From NCBI RefSeq assembly GCF_008639165.1, contig NZ_CP029197.1, positions 2,356,001 through 2,420,000 on the forward strand: a stretch of DNA of 64,000 bases. Direction: 5' to 3'. This stretch comes from Streptomyces venezuelae ATCC 10712. GTDB taxonomy: Bacteria; Actinomycetota; Actinomycetes; Streptomycetales; Streptomycetaceae. How positions within the stretch are numbered: the first letter of the stretch is position 1; every line of letters begins with the position of its first letter. Positions 34,099-41,512 of the stretch are shown piece after piece. A model generated the notes under the pieces. That model saw only the letters and a program-made list of their open reading frames with translations. It searched no databases and had not been told where the DNA came from. A program made the position numbers and the translations under genes.

Positions 34099-36285
34099 TT
34101 ACGGGGCGCTCAGGCCCAGCGTGTACGCGCCGGAGCCGCTGTACGCGTGGACGATGTACCGGTAGTAGCCCGCGGTGCCGTAGTAGCTGGTGTCCTCGTC
34201 GGCCGACGCCGTGCCGCCGACGGCCACGTCCACCCAACCCGACCCGTTCCACTTCTGCAGGTAGAGGTCGTAGTCCTTGCCGGCCGGGCCGCGCAGGCAG
34301 CCCACGTGGGTGCCCGAGGTCGCCGAGTAGTAGTACGAGCCGTCCGGCTGGACCGCGGTCTGGCCGGAGGTCAGGCTGCCCTGGTAGGTGTGCTCGGAGT
34401 TGGCGCAGCCGGTGGGCGGGGTCGTGGTGCCCACCGACAGCTGGTACGTGACGGTGTGGGTGACGGAGCCCGTGCCGGTGACGGTGATCGGGTAGGTTCC
34501 GTTGGCCGTGCCCGCCGCGACCTGCACGGTCATCGTGGACGAGGAGCCGGAGGTCACCGAGCTCGGGCTGAAGGAGACGGTGACCCCGCTCGGGGCGCCG
34601 CTCGCGGAGAGCTGGACGGTCTGCGCGCTGCCGCCGGTGGTGCTGGTGTTCACCGTGGAGGTGACGGAGGCACCCGCCTGGACCGAGCCCGAGGACGGGT
34701 TCAGGGCGAGCGAGAAGTCCGGGGTGGTGGTGCCGCCGCAGTCGGTCTCACCGGACTGGGCGGGGACGCCGATCGCGTTCCAGGCCGCCTTCACGGCGTT
34801 GCACTCGACGCTGCCGTAGGTGTTCTTGGCGCTGGTCAGCGTCGCCCGGCGGGCGGCGAGGTGGTTCCAGGAGGAGGTCTTCATGAGCAGGGCGCCCATG
34901 AAGATCTTGCCGGCCTTCTGGATGCCGATGCCGGTGACGGAGGACGGACCGCCGGAACATATGGGGCTGTTGGGCTTGCCGCCGCCCGGGTTGGAGCCCT
35001 CGGCGAGCAGGTAGAACCAGTGGTTCTGCGGTCCGGCCGCCGCGTGCACCTCGGTGCCCGAGTTCAGCTGGGGGTAGCAGTTGGGGTCGCCGCCGACGAG
35101 CGAGGGGTTGTACATGTTGCGGATCGGCTTGCCGTCGCCGAAGAAGTTGACCTCCTCGCCGACGGTGTAGTCCGGGGTGTCGTTCGGGTTGTTGGCGTAG
35201 TGCTCGGTGAGCGCGCCGAAGATGTCGCCGGTGGACTCGTTGAGCCCGCCGTTCTCGTTGGAGGAGCCGGCGCTGCCGGGCGTCCGGTCGAAGATCTCGT
35301 GGCCGTACTCGTGGGCCACGACGTCGATGGCGGTGAGCTGGTTCGAGCCGGTCTGGGCCCGCCCGTAGGTCGTCTTCGTGCCGTCGTAGTACGCGTTGAC
35401 CTCACCGAGTCCGGCGCGGGCCGGCACCATGCCGCCCTGACCGTTCTGGCCGTTGTAGCCGAACCACTCCTTGAGCATGGAGTGTTCCTTCTGCGCCGCG
35501 TACATGATGTCGACGCAGGCGGTCACCAGGTCGTTGGCGCCGTTGTTGCCCCACGGCGAGGAGCCGGTGTAGGCGCTGCCGTTCTGTCCGCCGCACTTGA
35601 AGGAGCCGCGGCTGGTATCGGTCATGGAGCTCGCGGCGGTGTCGATGGTGACGTTGCCGTTGTGGTATCCGCGGCCTTCGGCGTGCAGGATCTTGTCGGT
35701 GGCCCGGGCGACGGAGCCGGTGTGCGCGTCGACGTAGGTGTCGAGGGAGCTCGGGGCGTTCTGCGCGGTCCGGCCGATCACCAGGGTGCGCCAGGTGAGG
35801 ACGGCCTTGCCGCCCTTGAGGAGCACGGTCAGTTCGGGGGCGCTCGCGCTCTCGACCGAGGCGAGCTGCTTCCGGGCGGTGGCGAGGGCGGCGGCCGCGG
35901 TCACCTTCGCCCGGGTGGAGACCTTGATGACGGGCGCGGCGGCACCGGTGACCTCGCGGACCTTGCCCGCGCTGTCGGAGACGACGACCGCGTCGCCGCC
36001 GACGACGGGGAGGCCCCGGTAGGAGCGCTCGTACGAGGCGAAGTACAGGCCGTTGGCCCAGGGGGTGACGGACGTCCGGACGAGCTCCTCGTCGGCGCCG
36101 TGCCGCAGTTCGTCGAGGCCGCTCGCGGCGGCGCCGTCGGCGGCGGCGAGCGCGAGGGACCTGCCCTGGCCCGGGGGTACGGGCTGCGCCTGCGGGGCCG
36201 CGGCGGCGGTGCCGGCGAGGGCGGTCGCGAGGCTCGCCGAGAGCGCCAGGGCGGCCACGGCCGCCGTGAGTCTGCTGGGGTGCAC
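34099..36285 (-). CDS. Secreted M4 family (thermolysin-like) metallopeptidase
   Basis: A 728-residue secreted zinc protease. Signal peptide to about residue 30 (TALAGTAAAAPQA); an FTP/PepSY propeptide follows (GLPVVGGDAVVV). The catalytic domain holds zinc site HEYGH (325-329) with the third ligand Glu 350 in GGLNESTGD. After residue 500 there is an Ig-like domain (DFSLALNPSSGSVQAG) and a C-terminal PPC-type domain (YDLYLQKWNGSGWVDVA) that normally aids secretion or substrate binding. Divergent from a LysR gene that probably regulates it. Confidence 0.95.
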   Translation of the reverse strand: MHPSRLTAAVAALALSASLATALAGTAAAAPQAQPVPPGQGRSLALAAADGAAASGLDELRHGADEELVRTSVTPWANGLYFASYERSYRGLPVVGGDAVVVSDSAGKVREVTGAAAPVIKVSTRAKVTAAAALATARKQLASVESASAPELTVLLKGGKAVLTWRTLVIGRTAQNAPSSLDTYVDAHTGSVARATDKILHAEGRGYHNGNVTIDTAASSMTDTSRGSFKCGGQNGSAYTGSSPWGNNGANDLVTACVDIMYAAQKEHSMLKEWFGYNGQNGQGGMVPARAGLGEVNAYYDGTKTTYGRAQTGSNQLTAIDVVAHEYGHEIFDRTPGSAGSSNENGGLNESTGDIFGALTEHYANNPNDTPDYTVGEEVNFFGDGKPIRNMYNPSLVGGDPNCYPQLNSGTEVHAAAGPQNHWFYLLAEGSNPGGGKPNSPICSGGPSSVTGIGIQKAGKIFMGALLMKTSSWNHLAARRATLTSAKNTYGSVECNAVKAAWNAIGVPAQSGETDCGGTTTPDFSLALNPSSGSVQAGASVTSTVNTSTTGGSAQTVQLSASGAPSGVTVSFSPSSVTSGSSSTMTVQVAAGTANGTYPITVTGTGSVTHTVTYQLSVGTTTPPTGCANSEHTYQGSLTSGQTAVQPDGSYYYSATSGTHVGCLRGPAGKDYDLYLQKWNGSGWVDVAVGGTASADEDTSYYGTAGYYRYIVHAYSGSGAYTLGLSAP

Positions 36286-36392
36286 GTCTGCTCCGATCGG
36301 GGTGGGGATCGCGGTGCGGATCGCGGTGGGGGAGACGGATCGTCGCGCCGAGTATGAGCGTGGACATGGCGAGTTCGGGACATCTCATCCGA

Positions 36393-36410
36393 CATAAGAC
36401 GCGGGTTATG
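36393..36410. promoter_or_regulatory. LysR-type inverted repeat upstream of lysR
   Basis: CATAA-N8-TTATG (36393-36397 and 36406-36410) is a perfect interrupted palindrome in the 158-base divergent region between the M4 protease and LysR genes. It resembles the T-N11-A boxes of LysR regulators. TACGCT (36432-36437) precedes the lysR ATG by 6 bases. Confidence 0.65.
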
Positions 36411-36443
36411 GTGCGGCCGCCCGGTGCTGCGTACGCTGCCGAA

Positions 36444-37406
36444 ATGCAGCTGGAGTTGAGGCATCTCGAGGCCGTCTGCCGGATAGCGGAAGCGGGCAGT
36501 CTGGGGCGCGCGGCCGTGCGGCTCGGGGTCTCTCAGCCGGCGCTCTCCGCCCAGCTCCGCCGCATCGAACGGGTCGCGGGCGGTGAGCTGTTCACCCGGG
36601 GACGGCACGGCGTGGAGCCCACGCCGCTGGGCGAGTTCGTGCTCTCCAAGGCGCGTCTCGTGCTCGGCGAGATGGACGCGCTGGCCGCCGGGGCGCGGGC
36701 CGTCGCCCCGCACACCCCGCTGCGCCTCGGCTGCATCCTGCTCGTCCTGGTCGACGGGCTGCTCGGGCAGCTGGAGCGGGTGATGGCGGGCAGGGACATC
36801 GCGGTCACGGTGGAGCACTCGGCCACCACCCTGACCCGTCAGCTGGGCGCCGGACGGTACGACGCGGTGCTGTACGGCGAGGTGAACGAGCACGAGGTGG
36901 CGCTGCCGGAGGGCGCCTCGGCCCGGACCCTGGTCGCCAAGGAGCCGTTCTGTGTGCGGCTTTCGGCGGCGCACCCGCTGGCCGGGAAGGAACGGATCGC
37001 CCTGGCCGAGCTGGCGGACGAGTCCTGGATGACGCTGGTGGAGGACGACGACGGCGGGCCCGAGGCGCTGGTCGCCGCCTGCGCCAAGGCCGGGTTCACG
37101 CCCGCGCTGCGGCACCGGGTGGCCGACCGGAAGATGCACTACGACCTGATCGCCTCGGGCCGGGCGATCTCGATGAGCCAGCCGACCGCCCCGTACGCCG
37201 AGGGAACGGTCCTGCGCCCGCTGGAGGGCGACCCGGTCCTGGGGCGCATCCGGCTCGCCTGGAACCGGGCGGCGGTGCCCGCCCGGCACGCGGAGCTGCT
37301 GTACCGGGCGGCCGTGCACGCCTATCTGGCGAACGTCGGCAACAACGCCTTCTACCGGGAGTGGTGGGAGGCCCGGCCGGAGCTGCACCCGGTCCTCGAG
37401 GGCTGA
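36444..37406 (+). CDS. LysR family transcriptional regulator
   Basis: A 320-residue LysR regulator. The N-terminal winged helix (MQLELRHLEAVCRIAEAGSL ... SQPALSAQLRRIE) is followed by a periplasmic-binding-protein-like effector domain (residues about 90-300). ATG at 36444 is 6 bases after TACGCT. Divergent orientation next to a secreted metalloprotease is a common Streptomyces arrangement in which the LysR protein activates the protease. Inducer unknown. Confidence 0.92.
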   Translation: MQLELRHLEAVCRIAEAGSLGRAAVRLGVSQPALSAQLRRIERVAGGELFTRGRHGVEPTPLGEFVLSKARLVLGEMDALAAGARAVAPHTPLRLGCILLVLVDGLLGQLERVMAGRDIAVTVEHSATTLTRQLGAGRYDAVLYGEVNEHEVALPEGASARTLVAKEPFCVRLSAAHPLAGKERIALAELADESWMTLVEDDDGGPEALVAACAKAGFTPALRHRVADRKMHYDLIASGRAISMSQPTAPYAEGTVLRPLEGDPVLGRIRLAWNRAAVPARHAELLYRAAVHAYLANVGNNAFYREWWEARPELHPVLEG

Positions 37407-37451
37407 GCCGCAGGGAGGACCGGGTGCCGCGGGCCGGCGGGCGGCGGGCGA

Positions 37452-37968
37452 CTAGGACTTGTCCGGCCGATCATGTGCGGAGCCAGATGGCGAGAGCCGC
37501 GGCGGTGGCAGTGCCCAAGTAGACGTGTTCTGGCCCTTCGGCCCCCTTTGAAGCGAGGGCCGGCGGCGATTCGGTGCGGGCATCGGTGGCGTGTTGATGG
37601 GCCCGCACGAGGGTGGAGTCGACCGAGACGTCCCAGTCGATCTCGCCTGCGGCGTCGGCCGCGGCCTGGACCTGCTGGAGCAGACGCTCCCAGGTACCGT
37701 CCGCCGACCACAGGCGGTGGCGTTCGTAGACCGTCTTCCACGGCCCGAACCTTGCGGGCAGGTCACGCCCCTGCACGCCGGTCCGTACCCGGTGCCGAAT
37801 GCCGTCGATCACCTGCCGGTGGTTCCGCCACCGGCCCCAACGCCCCCTGCTGACCGGCAGGAACGGCCGCAGCCGTTCCCCCTCGGCATCCGTCAGGTCA
37901 CCCCGCCCCATGCCCACATCAACGACACGGCTGCGCAGTAGCCGCATGATCGGCCGGACAAGTCCTAG
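37452..37968 (-). mobile_element. Internally deleted IS5-type element 1 (non-autonomous), CTAG-flanked
   Basis: A 509-base element (37456-37964) with perfect terminal inverted repeats: GACTTGTCCGGCCGATCATG at the left and its exact complement at the right. It is bordered by CTAG on both sides (37452-37455 and 37965-37968), best read as a 4-base target duplication. It contains only a shortened transposase frame on the minus strand. The right CTAG supplies the TAG stop of the STAS gene. Confidence 0.85.
37471..37947 (-). pseudogene. IS5-family transposase with internal deletion
   Basis: The frame encodes 158 residues. The N-terminal part (LTDAEGERLRPFLPV ... GPWKTVYERHRLW) is the DUF4096/IS5 orfA-type domain and reaches the first catalytic Asp (VSVDSTLVRAHQHA). 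It then jumps at about EGPEHV to the last 15 residues of a transposase (YLGTATAAALAIWLRT). The central DDE core with the second Asp and the Glu is missing, so it cannot be active, although the reading frame stays open. Longer in-frame extension to 38181 runs antisense through the STAS gene and is ignored. Confidence 0.85.
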
Positions 37969-38393
37969 CCGGCGACGGCGTCGGCGATCGTGTCCCGGAT
38001 CTGGAGGACGCCGTCGGCGCCGGTGATCGCGCACAGGCGCTGGACCTGCGCTGACGGCGCCGTCACGCGCAGCTTTCCTGTCCGGTGGACGAGGAGCATC
38101 AGGTTCAGGGCGGACGAGTCCGCGAAGGTGATCCGGGAGGCGTCCAGAATCACCATCGGGTGCGTCTCGACCGCCCTCCACAGCGCGTCGGCCAGGGGCC
38201 CGACGGAGTGGAGGTCGTACTCGCCCTGGGCCTCGACGACCTGTGCCCCGCGGTATTCGTACCGGAGGACCGCGTTCTGCGGCGTCGTGTCCTGGGCCGG
38301 GCGCGGCGCCGCGCCCTCGGCTCGCTCCACCGCCGGCGGCTCGCCTTCGGACCTGGACGGGAGATCGATGATGGCAGCATCGTCCCAGGGCAT
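37965..38393 (-). CDS. STAS domain protein (anti-sigma factor antagonist-like)
   Basis: A 142-residue cytosolic protein. An unstructured N-terminal 50 residues precede a STAS domain: VVEAQGEYDLHSVGPLADAL, then ILDASRITFADSSALNLML, where the DSSAL serine is the usual phosphorylation site, as in SpoIIAA/BldG. ATG at 38393 with GGAGGGAG upstream. Its TAG stop lies in the CTAG at the border of mobile element 1. Divergent from a small winged-helix gene; the two form an island between two elements. Partner anti-sigma factor is not encoded here. Confidence 0.86.
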   Translation of the reverse strand: MPWDDAAIIDLPSRSEGEPPAVERAEGAAPRPAQDTTPQNAVLRYEYRGAQVVEAQGEYDLHSVGPLADALWRAVETHPMVILDASRITFADSSALNLMLLVHRTGKLRVTAPSAQVQRLCAITGADGVLQIRDTIADAVAG

Positions 38394-38412
38394 GCGTGTA
38401 CTCCCTCCGGCG

Positions 38413-38428
38413 CCCCTCGCGCGAGGGG
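38413..38428. promoter_or_regulatory. Perfect palindrome between STAS and winged-helix genes
   Basis: CCCCTCGCGCGAGGGG is a perfect 16-base palindrome, 20 bases before the STAS start and 77 bases before the winged-helix start. Could be the operator of the encoded winged-helix protein. TAGAAT (38491-38496) lies 8 bases before the winged-helix ATG. Confidence 0.55.
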
Positions 38429-38504
38429 GAAGCGACGTCGAATGCAGGAAAACTATGTCATGCTTTTCCGTTCCGGCAAACCGGGTCACGTAGAATGCGG
38501 GACC

Positions 38505-38894
38505 ATGCTGGAAGCTCCTGAGTCCCACACCGGATGGACGTTCATCACGAACCACGCCCGCGTCCTGGCTTCTATTGCGGACAATCCGAACGCCCGCATC
38601 CGTGACATCGCCGCCCGCTGCCGGCTGACCGAGCGGGCCGTGTCGCGGATCATCGCCGACCTCGAACAGGACGGCTATCTCTCCCATACGCGGGAGGGGC
38701 GGACGAACACGTACCGCATAGCGCCGGGCAAGGCGCTGCGTCATCCCGCGGAAGCCAACCTTCCGCTGGCCTCCCTCCTGTCCCTGCTCGTCCACAGCGA
38801 GACGGAGCGGACCGCCGCCCAACAGCAGGCCGACCCCCAGCAGCACGTCGCCGCCCCCCAGGCCAACACGCAGCAGCAGCCGGTCGCCGGCTAG
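38505..38894 (+). CDS. Small winged-helix transcriptional regulator
   Basis: A 129-residue DNA-binding protein. The MarR/ArsR-like winged helix spans residues about 12-75 (ARVLASIADNPNARIRDIAARCRLTERAVSRIIADLEQDGYL ... TYRIAP). A Gln-rich tail (AAQQQADPQQHVAAPQAN) is low complexity. ATG 38505 is preferred since TAGAAT is 8 bases upstream; ATG 38442 would extend it through promoter-like DNA. Ends at TAG inside the CTAG border of mobile element 2. Paired divergently with the STAS gene, so stress-type regulation is possible. Confidence 0.8.
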   Translation: MLEAPESHTGWTFITNHARVLASIADNPNARIRDIAARCRLTERAVSRIIADLEQDGYLSHTREGRTNTYRIAPGKALRHPAEANLPLASLLSLLVHSETERTAAQQQADPQQHVAAPQANTQQQPVAG

Positions 38895-38909
38895 GAGCTG
38901 TCCTGCCGA

Positions 38910-39128
38910 TCATGTACGGAGCCAGATGGCGAGGGCCACGAAGGTGACGGTACCGAGGTAGACGTAGCCGCGTTTGTCGTACCGAGTCGCGACCGCGCGA
39001 GCGTGCTTGAGCTTGTTGCGGCTGTCGGTCTTCTCCGGGATCGTATGCCGGATGTCGCGTCTGCGCAGGTAGTCGCGGCACGGCCCGTTGCTGTACGCCT
39101 TGTCGGCGGCCACGCTGACGGGCTTCCT
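38910..39128 (-). pseudogene. C-terminal remnant of an IS5-family transposase
   Basis: The open remnant encodes VAADKAYSNGPCRDYLRRRDI, the second catalytic Asp region, followed by HTIPEKTDSRNKLK. It then skips to RAVATRYDKRGYVYLGTVTFVALAIWLRT, the normal C-terminus. The N-terminal third and the segment with the catalytic Glu (usually about 40 residues in between) are gone. Not functional. Confidence 0.82.
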
Positions 39129-39160
39129 GAGGGGCCGGTACCGACAGATACCGGCCCCTC
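39129..39160. repeat. Perfect hairpin inside mobile element 2
   Basis: GAGGGGCCGGTA (39129-39140) pairs fully with TACCGGCCCCTC (39149-39160) over an 8-base loop. It sits at the point where the transposase remnant loses homology, so it may mark the deletion junction or act as a terminator between the convergent neighbours. Confidence 0.7.
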
Positions 39161-39234
39161 ACCACGTAACCATCGCATCGACAGCGGCGGCATCAGCCGG
39201 CAACCGGCTCAGCTCATGATCGACCGGACAGCTC

Positions 39235-40065
39235 CTAGTCGTACGTGATGTCGGTGGCCGCGTACCGGCAGGTGGTGCCGTCCGGTCCGGTGCCGATCTC
39301 CGTGGGCTCCTTGCCGGTGTTGTTGCCGGTGAAGCGGGTGCACGGCTTGATCTTCTTCTTGGTGTCGCCGTGGACGCGGACGTTGCGCAGGGACGCGGTG
39401 TCGCCGTAGTTGGCGTTCACGCCGACGATCGACTTCCCGGGCGTGGTGATGTCCACGTCGTTGACCAGGATCGTGCGGGGGTACTGCTTCTTGCAGTTGC
39501 CGCAGGAGCGGACGAGCTTGCCGAAGTCGGCGACCTGGAACTTGGTCACGACCAGCTTGCCCGCGCCGTTGAACTGGAAGACCTTGTCGGACGCGCTCTT
39601 CGCGCCGCCGCCGTACACCGCGTACACGGAGGAGGCCGAGGTGCCCTTGAAGGTGGCGGCGTCCTCGCCGACGTTCTCCCACCAGACGTTCTGCAGGGTG
39701 CAGCTGCCCAGGCAGTGCACCCCGTCGGCGGCCGGGGAGCCGATGATCACGTTCTTGAGGACCGCTCCGTCCTTGAGGACGAAGACCGGCGGCTGGTCCT
39801 CGTCCTGGCCGTCGGAGCCGAGCTCACCGGTGCCGTAGAAGCGCTGGAGCTTGCCGTCGTAGCTGCCCGAGACCTCGATGGACGCGGGGACGGGCTTGCT
39901 GCCGTTCGCCTGCGGCCAGGCGGGCAGGGCGCTCGCGGCGCCGGCCGGGGCGAGCAGGGTGGTGGTGACGACGGCCGCGCCGGTGATGCCGAGGGCGCTC
40001 AGACCGCCGATGACCGCGCGGCGGCGGGCGGTCTTGCGCCGGTGGGACGGTGACGATGACGTCAT
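39235..40065 (-). CDS. Secreted pectate lyase (PL3 family-like)
   Basis: A 276-residue exported lyase that cleaves polygalacturonate by beta-elimination. The long basic N-terminus (SHRRKTARRRAVIGGLSALG) suggests a Tat or Sec signal ending near AGAASA. The mature part shows the PL3 parallel-helix repeats: DGAVLKNVIIGSPAADGVHC, LQNVWWENVGEDAATFKG, ILVNDVDITTPGKSIVGVN; four cysteines are likely paired. ATG with AAGGAA about 8 bases upstream. Follows the EI24 gene by 14 bases on the same strand. Its TAG stop is the CTAG border of mobile element 2. Confidence 0.9.
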   Translation of the reverse strand: MTSSSPSHRRKTARRRAVIGGLSALGITGAAVVTTTLLAPAGAASALPAWPQANGSKPVPASIEVSGSYDGKLQRFYGTGELGSDGQDEDQPPVFVLKDGAVLKNVIIGSPAADGVHCLGSCTLQNVWWENVGEDAATFKGTSASSVYAVYGGGAKSASDKVFQFNGAGKLVVTKFQVADFGKLVRSCGNCKKQYPRTILVNDVDITTPGKSIVGVNANYGDTASLRNVRVHGDTKKKIKPCTRFTGNNTGKEPTEIGTGPDGTTCRYAATDITYD

Positions 40066-40079
40066 GGTTGCTCATTCCT

Positions 40080-40919
40080 TCAGTGGGGGAGGTGGTGCAC
40101 CCCCTGGTCGCCGCCGGAGGAAGGAAGGTTGCCGCCCGGGTGATCGTTTTCCCCGGAGTCGTCGTCGCGGTCGCCGCCGGCCGTCTCGCCGCCGAGCTCA
40201 CGGGCCATCAGGGTGGCCCCGGCGACGGCTCCCGGCATCAGGAAGACGGCGACGAAGGGCACCAGGAAGGCGAGGGTCAGCGGAACGCCGAAGCCCAGGA
40301 CGGCCATCCGGCGCCCGCGGAGCAGCACCAGCCGCTCCTTGAGCTCGACGCCCCGGCGCTGGAAGGCGACGGCCGTCAGCTCCTCGGCGAGGAAGAAGCC
40401 CGAGACGCAGAAGCCCACGGCGGGCACGACGGTCTGGCCGATCACCGGGATGAACCCGCAGGCGAAGAGGAGGATGCCGTAGCAGGCGACCCGCAGCAGG
40501 ACGCGCAGGCTGTCCCGGGCGGAGATCCACAGTTCGCGCCAGAGCGGCAGCCCGGACTCGGGCACGTCGCCGCCCTCGCTGCGGTCGACCTCTTCGGAGA
40601 GCGACTCGTAGAAGGGCTGGCCGACGAGCAGGGTCACGGCGGTGAAGGTGATGACCGCGAGGAACAGCCCGAAGGCGAAGACCAGCGCGGTCAGGGTGCC
40701 GCGGAAGATGCCGAGCCAGGGCGAGGTCCAGTCGTCGGCGAACGGGGTCGCCCAGGCGGTCAGGTCGTCGGCCCCGTAGCCGAGGCCGACGAGGGCGCCC
40801 GCGTACAGCACGAGGGTGACCAGTCCGGGCAGCAGCCCGAATCCGAACCACCGTCCGTGCCGGCCCACCCACTTCTGGCCCTGTAGCAGGAAACCGAAAC
40901 CCACCCCGAGATCACGCAT
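40080..40919 (-). CDS. EI24/CysZ-like integral membrane protein
   Basis: A 279-residue membrane protein of the EI24 domain family (bacterial CysZ-like) with about four to six hydrophobic segments, including FGFGLLPGLVTLVLYAGALVG and CGFIPVIGQTVVPAVGFCVSGFFLAEE. The hydrophilic C-terminal 30 residues are Gly/Asp/His-rich. CysZ proteins are sulfate permeases in enterobacteria; the role in actinobacteria is not established. ATG 40919 is preferred because TAGGGT lies exactly 7 bases upstream. Confidence 0.85.
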   Translation of the reverse strand: MRDLGVGFGFLLQGQKWVGRHGRWFGFGLLPGLVTLVLYAGALVGLGYGADDLTAWATPFADDWTSPWLGIFRGTLTALVFAFGLFLAVITFTAVTLLVGQPFYESLSEEVDRSEGGDVPESGLPLWRELWISARDSLRVLLRVACYGILLFACGFIPVIGQTVVPAVGFCVSGFFLAEELTAVAFQRRGVELKERLVLLRGRRMAVLGFGVPLTLAFLVPFVAVFLMPGAVAGATLMARELGGETAGGDRDDDSGENDHPGGNLPSSGGDQGVHHLPH

Positions 40920-40961
40920 GGGGGTCACCCTATCGGGGGCCCGTTCGTGTCCGGATACGGG

Positions 40962-41001
40962 CGAGGACCGCACCCCGACGGCGGTCGGGGTGCGGTCCTC
41001 G
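40962..41001. terminator. Strong hairpin downstream of ohr
   Basis: An 18-bp perfect stem (40962-40979 with 40984-41001; CGAGGACCGCACCCCGAC and complement) closed by the tetraloop GGCG lies 21 bases after the Ohr stop on the minus strand, before the EI24 promoter. Confidence 0.9.
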
Positions 41002-41022
41002 GGTCTGTGGTGCGTCGCCGGA

Positions 41023-41448
41023 TCAGACGGCGAGCAGCTCGACCGTGATGTTGCCGCGGGTCGCCTTGGAGTACGGGCAGACCTGGTGGGCCTTCTCGAT
41101 CAGGCTCTTCGCGGTCTCGGCGTCCAGGTTCGGGATGGTCGCCGAGATCTTGACGATGATGCCGAAGCCGTCGTCGTTCTTGCCGATGCCGACCTCGGCG
41201 GTGACCGTCGAGCCGGAGATGTCGGCGTTCTCGTTACGGGCGACCACGCCGAGCGCGCCCTGGAAGCAGGCGCTGTAGCCCGCCGCGAAGAGCTGCTCGG
41301 GGTTGGTGCCCTCGCCGGAGCCGCCCATGGCCTTGGGCGGGTTGACGACGAGGTCGAGCTTGCCGTCGTCGGTGGCGACCCGGCCGTCGCGCCCGTTCTC
41401 GGCGGTGGCGACGGCGGTGTAGAGGACGTCGGAGTGCTGGATCGACAT
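41023..41448 (-). CDS. Organic hydroperoxide resistance protein, Ohr/OsmC family
   Basis: A 141-residue thiol peroxidase that reduces organic hydroperoxides. The two reactive cysteines are in SACFQGAL and QVCPYSKATRG, the Ohr-type positions. Ohr start (LYTAVATAENGRDG) and NPEQLFAAGY are present. ATG 41448 with AGGAAG 8 bases upstream. It lies 64 bases downstream of an NADP-dependent oxidoreductase on the same strand; a MarR gene is divergent from that oxidoreductase, so all three may belong to one redox-responsive unit, as in OhrR systems. Confidence 0.93.
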   Translation of the reverse strand: MSIQHSDVLYTAVATAENGRDGRVATDDGKLDLVVNPPKAMGGSGEGTNPEQLFAAGYSACFQGALGVVARNENADISGSTVTAEVGIGKNDDGFGIIVKISATIPNLDAETAKSLIEKAHQVCPYSKATRGNITVELLAV

Positions 41449-41512
41449 GCGAGGTACTTCCTTCATGGGTTCGCCGCGACTCGCGCCCACGATCGCGACG
41501 GCTGAGGGAAGA

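Larger units (their letters stand above)
38891..39238 (-). mobile_element. Internally deleted IS5-type element 2 (non-autonomous), CTAG-flanked
   Basis: A 340-base element (38895-39234). Terminal repeats GAGCTGTCCTGCCGATCATG (left) and the complement of GAGCTGTCCGGTCGATCATG (right) differ at two positions. CTAG borders both ends (38891-38894 and 39235-39238). The left CTAG gives the stop of the winged-helix gene and the right one the stop of the convergent pectate lyase gene. Related to, but distinct from, element 1 (different terminal sequences and remnant). Confidence 0.83.

Noticed and set aside
37471..38181. 236-codon minus-strand frame joining the transposase remnant to sequence within the STAS gene
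   Set aside because: The upstream half is out of frame with the STAS protein and lies beyond the element's terminal repeat; only the part inside the element resembles a transposase.
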